Position numbers and translations under genes: made by a program
Shown: positions 58,110 to 64,000 of the stretch, in pieces
Layout: every line of letters begins with the position of its first letter
Numbering within the stretch: the stretch's first letter is position 1
The notes under the pieces: model-generated
What the model was told of the DNA's origin: nothing
Seen by the model: only the letters and a program-made list of their open reading frames with translations
Database searches by the model: none
NCBI GenBank assembly: GCA_948567375.1
Contig: OX419760.1
Coordinates: 32,736,001 to 32,800,000 of the forward strand
Origin: Lunularia cruciata
Taxonomy: Eukaryota > Streptophyta > Marchantiopsida > Lunulariales > Lunulariaceae
Direction of reading: 5' to 3'
Length of the DNA: 64,000 bases

Positions 58110-58368
58110 GTACTGATTGTTGACTTAAGTTTGTTTTGCAATTAGAGCTTCCAATGCATTTGGAATAAGGTGTTTATTATTTGTTAATACTTGTGACTTG
58201 TCTTTTGCTTGCCTTTCCTCTTTCAGTTTTAGTTTTTCTGTAAGGGATGTGGTAGTTGTTTCATGCCTTAGGGATTGAGAAGTAATAATTTTTGTCTTGG
58301 ACCTTATTAACAAAGAGGAAAAAAGAGCACTTGTACATGAGTGGTTTATTTGTTTTTAATAATAAGAT

Positions 58369-58660
58369 AAAAATTAGACAATGGATATAATTGATGAAAA
58401 TTTGATGAAAATTGATGATGAAATTTATCTTAATAAAATTTTATTTCTTTTATAATCTTATGTCATTAATATAGCCTTTTTCAATATATGATTTATAATT
58501 ATAAAAAATTGTCATTATGTCATTATATGATTTATTATAATTATAATAAAAATTAGACAATGGATATAATTGATGAAAATTATCTTAATAAAATTTTATT
58601 TCTTTTATAATCTTATGTCATTAATATAGCCTTTTTCAATATATGATTTATATTAATATT
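58369..58660. repeat. AT-rich direct duplication, period about 180 bp
   Basis: A block with AAAAATTAGACAATGGATAT and CTTATGTCATTAATATAGCC occurs at 58,369-58,495 and again at about 58,548-58,655. It is nearly identical apart from a short deletion in the second copy. Confidence 0.8.
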
Positions 58661-59579
58661 TAACATTGATATAAATATAAGATTACAATATACTATCAGA
58701 GATTTTTGTAGTACTTTATATGTTTATTTTACTTAGTAGTGTATGATCAGAAGTAAAGAATGAGAACAAAAGAAATTGATACAATTATAGTGCTGGAAAT
58801 GTATTTTATATTCAATTTAACGTTTGGTGATAAAAATGACATGCCTATAGATGATTGATCATCTAAATATTTTGATTCTATATGAAAACTATCCTCTATC
58901 TTTGCTTGTTGAAATTCAAATAGTATAAAAAGTTGTACAATAACTAATTTAAGAATTAATTGGACTAGATATTAAAGATATTAGTTTTATAGATTTAGTT
59001 AAATTAGATAGCTATGATTATTTGAATGATTGTGAATAATTTAAAAATAGGAATAAAGAGATATTTAAAATTTGTTGTATGATTTATAATTGTATATTTG
59101 ATAAATAATCAAACATTTGTGCAGTACTTTATACTTGAAAGAAAATATAAATGGATTTTACTTATTTTAAAGTGAGTTATATTATTTGTAAGTATAATTG
59201 AAAGTTCATGCATTTTTGTATTTGTAACTGAATTATAACAATATTAATCTTATAAAAGCTCTCTTTATTAAAAATTTCTATTTGTATTATTTAGATTAAA
59301 CCAGAAATATCTCTACTCCTTGTTGAATGAAATGATCTATGTATGTAGTTGATTTCCAATTTGAAATTCAAATAAAAATTCTGCTTAATTTGTTTTATAT
59401 TACTATTTGATTTTTGTTTTTTGAGATATCTTTGATCATGTAAGCTCTTATTTCTATAGGTATGAATATGATGTAGTTTTATTAATTACAATAAGTTATT
59501 GCTTGAATACTTACCATTCAATCAAGTGATTGTTACTTTCCTTCTTTTGTTTGATTATCCTCCAAATGTTAACATATAA
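58661..59579. other. AT-rich intergenic, nothing recognised
   Basis: No gene, RNA or repeat that I can support. Confidence 0.6.
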
Positions 59580-59776
59580 TGCAATAAACTAAATTTTAAG
59601 GAATAGAAAGTGTAAGGAGGAAAGCGAACCCAAAAAGAGTAGAAAACACATGAAAAAGAACAAAAAGAGCACCCGCATAGAAAACAAAAAAGATGTGAAG
59701 ACCCCATCAAGCTATGCAAGGGAGAGACTGAAAAGGTAAAATAGTGCTAAGCCCCAATAGAGTCTATATGAGAAAT

Positions 59777-60046
59777 CTAGCTTACCGCACATAGGATATC
59801 CAAGCTATGCAAGTCATACAATCTACATACAATTGGAGCATCCAAAGATGCATCACCTAGTGTAATTGCTCTCCTATGGATTGCACTAACCACTACCCTT
59901 TGTATAGCAATAAACACACAATGTCTAAAATATGCTACAAAGTATGAGAGTGAGAGTGGTACCCCTTGGCACCTAACATGATAAGATCTCATGCACTCCT
60001 TGACAAATGTGTCAAATATTGTATCCATTGCTCCATATAACTCCAA
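59777..60046 (-). pseudogene. LINE copy B, conserved C-terminal region
   Basis: An open piece of 89 codons (ELYGAMDTIFDTFVKECMRSYH, RRAITLGDASLDAPIVC, LYDLHSLDIL) is matched in copy A (about 44,210-44,465) and in part in copy C. It lies downstream of the endonuclease. The role is unknown. Confidence 0.6.
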
Positions 60047-60169
60047 GGCTGGACAAACAAAGCAATGACCTTGCTACATGCTCTTATACTTGGAGACTTT
60101 ACAACTTGCTGTTGCACTCGCTGCCCATCTAGGGAGATGGGTAATCACTCCTTCCAAAACTATATCCTA

Positions 60170-60466
60170 CATAGGATTTATAACCATGACATCCATTATT
60201 GTAACCTGATCATCTTGGACCAAGTATAAGTCTGCCCTAACACATATCGTCTACAAAGCATATGAACGCTCCCTCCAAGCCAAGTATCTACTCTCTTGTG
60301 CCGTAGCAAACATTATGTCCCTAATAGCATCATTGGTCGCTATCCTCTGTTCTCCAAAAGGACACCTTGTCATATGGACCACTACGGCATCTAGTGTAGA
60401 ACCACACACACAAGTGAGTAATGAAGATGTAGATGGGTAGACCAAACCTAAGCAAAACCTCATCAT
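60170..60466 (-). pseudogene. LINE copy B, CCHC knuckle and restriction-like endonuclease
   Basis: The knuckle C-X1-C-X9-H-X3-C (CVCGSTLDAVVVHMTRC) is complete at 60,412-60,362. It is followed by QRIATNDAIRDIMF and, past a stop, by RADLYLVQDDQVTIMDVMVI (60,239 downward). The set is knuckle, (N/H)DAIRDI block, then an acidic residue about 14 positions before a second Asp followed by a hydrophobic strand. It is the architecture of the PD-(D/E)XK-like endonuclease of R2/NeSL/Hero-type LINEs. Confidence 0.7.
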
Positions 60467-61071
60467 TGTATATAAAGTAGCTAGTGCAAGTTGGAATGCC
60501 CTAATGCAAGTTTGAGCTAGGATCCAAGAGCCTGCACCCTTGCCAAAGCAAGAGCAAAGATGTGCTCTAATAGCCTAAGGAATGGATGAGTCAACTAAAA
60601 GAGAATGTAGCGTATGCTCACACTATCGCTCCATCAAGGAAGACTGTAAACCTCTAGTCCAATCTAATGATAGTGAAACAAAAGATAAAAAGTCCTCTGT
60701 GCCCATGGGGATAGACTATTTCTTGTTTGCCACAATAACATCAAGAGAGAAAAGGATCCTTCCTCCACCTCTGTCACATAAGTCTCCAAAACCAGCCTAT
60801 CAACAACCACCAAATGAGAGGAAAGTAGGGGTGCCAAGAGAGCACAACTACCCAAAAATGCTATAAGTGCAATCTCCTATGTAGATAGCAAGCCAACCCC
60901 TCCACATGAGACAGGCACAACCGTCTGTCTACATGGCAAATTGTATGTCACACACTCAAATGTCCATGGTCCAATAATATCACCAAAGACTCCCTTAATC
61001 ATCTTATCAAAGGCTCTCAAACATGATAGGAAGGACGAGGAGGGAGGAATTGTATGAATGAGGTAAGTCAG

Positions 61072-61690
61072 TCAACAAGCAATACTAGAGGAGAGTATAC
61101 CAAATGCCACATATGAATCTCCTAGTAAAAGGAGATCATCCACATGCAGAACATTCTTTACAAGTGCAATGTCTAAGAAGCGTGTGACAAAATCCTTGGA
61201 TCCTACTAGTACTCCAAGAACACGCAATCCATCTATAGATGTGATACACCCCTTTGGATGCTCAAGGTGGAGAGGGATACCTAAAGGGGACCATGCCCTG
61301 CACTTTGACACCTTAACTCTTAAGCCTACTAGATGTAGCTTGGTAGTCAAGTGGTAAAAGGCATGCCTACTTTGATCTACAGTGCCCATGATATGTGTAT
61401 CATCTGCTAAGGAGTGAAATACACAACTTGGCAGGGCCAAAGTAGTAGATAGGAGAGCTCTAAAGTGAGCCATGGTGAATAAGGGTCCCCCTAAAGGATC
61501 TCTCTTATGTGCACCAATACCTAACTTCCTCTTGTGAACTACCATGCCGGTAGTAAAGGGAGGCAGGAGAGCCATAAAAAGATAGCACAAAAGGAATACG
61601 ACTAATTGCCAAGGGTCCACTAGCCTCCTTAAGCTCTCTAGAGATGGATGCACGTGAGATGCTATTCAAAGCATTCTCAACATCCAACTA
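61072..61690 (-). pseudogene. LINE copy B, reverse transcriptase
   Basis: Open from about 61,653 to 61,072. Motif B reads RDPLGGPLFTMAHFRALLST (Q-Q-G changed to K-R at its start). The catalytic LADD box is intact at 61,410-61,399. LHLVGLRVKVSKC and DGLRVLGVLVGSKDFV follow. This is the only copy with intact catalytic Asp residues. Confidence 0.82.
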
Positions 61691-62639
61691 TAGAACAAAC
61701 CACTATAGATGGATATCTAGGATTGCCTTAATGCTTAGAGATAGAACTTCATATTCTCCAAGTATAGCTACTCCAAACTAATGTGGATTGAGGTGCTACA
61801 AGTAGTGAGAACTATATTGAAAAACAATGGTCCGATTGACCAAACGCAAAAAGATCTTTCCAATAGCAATGTATCTTATGCATCTTGTGTCTTTTTCCAT
61901 TGTAAGAAGTCCACTAGCACTTAACATCCGACTAATAGACATATGAATATCTCTTCTTGTTACCATTGCAACCACCTAAAACAACTTGGTAAAACCATTA
62001 GAAGGATTATCTACCTGAAAGCAATCTCTAAGGTGCTCATAAACCATCCCTAACAAGCCTCCTAAGGAAAGGTGAGGAGCAATGCACAATGCTTGTGCAA
62101 AAAGTGACCTATCAAGACATAAAGGCTCCTTAGGTTGATTATTTAAGACCTCTAGTTGTAGTCCTTCTATTGACATATGATGTAGTGAGCATAGGGAAGA
62201 GATAGTCTTATCAGTTGAACTAGCCATAGTGTAGCGCTTGTGCTGCTCTACTAAACTCTCTTGCTTGACTAATATCTTACACCGTCGTGATTGAGTGGAC
62301 TCTATGGTATCATGTAGAAAAACTTGTCTCCTAAAATGTGTAGCCCTAATAGACTCCTCTTGTTGTTGATTCCAATCCCTTGCTTAGAATTGACAAAATC
62401 TAACAACCATCTCTCTATGCCATGCACGTCCCCCCTCTAGCATAACAAAGGCACAATCGAGGGAGTAAGAGGAATAAGAACCATGCTAACTCATCCAAGG
62501 GATCACATGCCAAACAATCAAGTGGTAGGTAAAAAGCCTGTCTAGCCTTGTCATGGAGTGTGCAAGGTAGCCTATGGAATAGACATGGACATGGAAAACT
62601 AATCTCAAAAAGCACCAAAATGCAACCCGCTTCAGAAGC

Positions 62640-62903
62640 TTACCACTCCCACAACTTGATTGGTATCCTTGTAACAGTCAACAAAAGGATAGAAGAAGCA
62701 TGTGTAATCTTGAGTATCATTGTTGTTGATGTGGTCGCTTGCCTCACGTGGGCATCCCAAGTGGTCCAATCATAGTCCTTCTGCATCCTTCCCACATGGA
62801 TCTTTACCCCTTGCAAGTTAAAGCATTGGTGACACATTGGGCATGATGTATCTTGAGTCGCTCTAGGTGGCCCCACATGGTGAGGTGTAGCCATGGTTAA
62901 CAC
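62640..62903 (-). pseudogene. LINE copy B, N-terminal C2H2 zinc finger
   Basis: ATG at 62,894 (MATPHHVGPPRATQD). The finger CPMCHQCF...GVKIHVGRMQ has C-X2-C spacing and a conserved His; its second His is probably the Gln here, since copy A has RMH. DYDWTTWDAHVRQ follows. One N-terminal finger before RT is typical of RLE-type LINEs. Confidence 0.65.
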
Positions 62904-63350
62904 AAGAATAATGATAGTAACACATGATGCTCCTATTCATCTCTCCCCATAACTGCAAAACCACAATCCCTCATATCCAAACTCACATAAAAATACAATC
63001 TCTCCAAACCCTAAAAACTATAAACTCTCATAACTTTCAATTTCCACCTCCAAAATTTTCAAACTAAATTCCCATGGAACTTGATCATGAAAACCAAGAG
63101 ATTAGAAATGAAAAGTCCCCACACATCACTCTCAATATGTAATGATCACTTTGAACCTTAAAAAATCTCATAACTTCCTACTCAATTCTCTATAGTCTTC
63201 AATTTAGGTACCAATGGAACCAACATTGAAAGGCAAAGGGAATCTTCTATTCACTTGAGTGCTATAAGCTAGAGATCCCTCAGAAAATATAGATTCTTCT
63301 TGTCACACCTTTCACTCTCCTCTCCCGTCCTCACACTCCTCCCGATCTCT

Positions 63351-63820
63351 TGAGTAAAAATCCATGAAAAAGTAAGATATAACCAAATAAATTAATACTT
63401 GTAAAGATACAATGCTAGAGTATATGATGGAGATATTTTAAGGGTGTATTGGGTAGATGGTTCAAAAGTATATTCAAAGTGAGTGGATCTCTTAATACCC
63501 TTATTTATACCCATGCTCGGGCATGTTTTTTGATTAAATTTTTATCTAAAAGATGAAGTGAGTTTAGTATGTAAATCTACTTTAATTTTTCTCTTTTAGT
63601 ACAAATATAAAGTTATTGATTTAGGTAGACTATCAAAATACTAATGAAGAGGCACAAGAATATCTGATGCATCTAAGGTTTGTTATAGTGTTTAATGTTC
63701 CTCTTTGCCCTTACATCCATACCCATTACTCTTTGCTATCCTATATGTACCTCATAGTAGTAAAATATAACTCTGAAGTGATAATATAACTCTCAAAAAA
63801 TTACAAAATTTTCTCTCACT
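63351..63820. other. AT-rich intergenic, nothing recognised
   Basis: No gene or repeat is supported between the LINE leader and the hairpin cluster. Confidence 0.55.
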
Positions 63821-63827
63821 TGCAAAG

Positions 63828-63985
63828 AAGCTGACTTGGAAAGTCAGCTTATAGAAACTAACTTGGAAAGTCCAAGTTATAGGACGTCAAAGTAACAATA
63901 TCTGATCTTGTTGATGGAGAGGGTGGACTTGGAAACTCCAAGCAATGCTCACTTTCTGTTTGGACTTACAAATCTAAAAGTCCAA
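63828..63985. repeat. Cluster of four short hairpins with a shared core
   Basis: Perfect inverted repeats: 63,828-63,850 (10-bp arms, 3-nt loop), 63,859-63,879 (9-bp arms, 3-nt loop), 63,928-63,942 (6-bp arms, 3-nt loop) and 63,960-63,985 (8-bp arms). Variants of ACTTGGA/TCCAAGT recur in the arms. The cluster may continue beyond the window. Confidence 0.8.
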
Positions 63986-64000
63986 GCAAAACTGAATCAG

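Larger units (their letters stand above)
59580..63350 (-). mobile_element. Non-LTR retrotransposon copy B, RLE type, near full length
   Basis: The best-preserved copy of the family. Minus-strand order: leader (63,350-62,895), zinc-finger start (62,894), RT (61,690-61,070), CCHC knuckle (60,412-60,362), RLE core (60,239-60,174) and a C-terminal region to 59,777, then a 3' tail that fades near 59,580. It has no LTRs. Many stops remain, so it is inactive. It lies inverted to copy A, about 15 kb beyond that copy's end, with the patellin gene between. Confidence 0.78.

Noticed and set aside
1-64000. tRNA, rRNA or CRISPR loci
   Set aside because: No cloverleaf with a GGTTCRANNCC arm, no rRNA core sequence and no regular short spaced repeats were seen.

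Overview
The window is nuclear DNA of a land plant. Both complete genes are spliced with GT-AG introns and encode plant-type proteins: an ankyrin-repeat DHHC S-acyltransferase of the TIP1/PAT24 type and a patellin (SEC14-GOLD). Much of the rest is decayed transposon sequence and AT-rich DNA. The families alone do not fix the species. A seedless plant (bryophyte, lycophyte or fern) is my guess, because a non-LTR element with a restriction-like endonuclease, seen here in three copies, is not what is usually described from flowering plants.

Layout. 1-12,690: a short ORF with an acidic tail is split by a Ty3/gypsy chromovirus (563-12,471). That element is itself split by a second, inverted copy of the same family (4,596-10,182) and by an unrelated 729-bp solo LTR (11,091-11,819). 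All three insertions keep 5-bp target-site duplications. The chromovirus LTRs carry arrays of perfect heat-shock elements upstream of a TATA box. 12,900-16,680: remnants of unknown ORFs, including a 468-codon frame broken only by stop codons. 18,753-28,070: a 13-exon S-acyltransferase gene whose third intron (3.5 kb) is full of a repeated roughly 80-bp motif. 29,500-40,900: AT-rich DNA with a long inverted repeat, tandem repeats, microsatellites and a purine-rich coiled-coil remnant. 40,930-44,600: RLE-type LINE copy A (+). 46,410-47,960: a pogo/Tigger-like DDE transposase pseudogene with a perfect 38-bp palindrome just upstream. 51,670-54,342: a four-exon patellin gene (-). 55,919-56,300: a 5'-truncated LINE copy C. 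59,580-63,350: LINE copy B (-), inverted relative to copy A. 63,828-63,985: four successive small hairpins sharing one core sequence.

How the parts relate. The two intact genes are ordinary housekeeping-type genes: palmitoylation at Golgi or vesicle membranes, and phosphoinositide binding and membrane traffic. They sit as islands of higher GC among elements that no longer look able to move. The chromovirus copies share several defects, so they probably descend from an already defective source moved in trans. Their decay is mainly single-base transitions to stop codons, as expected where methylated cytosines deaminate. Most exon, LTR and target-duplication boundaries were read base by base. 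LINE ends and weak ORFs are approximate.
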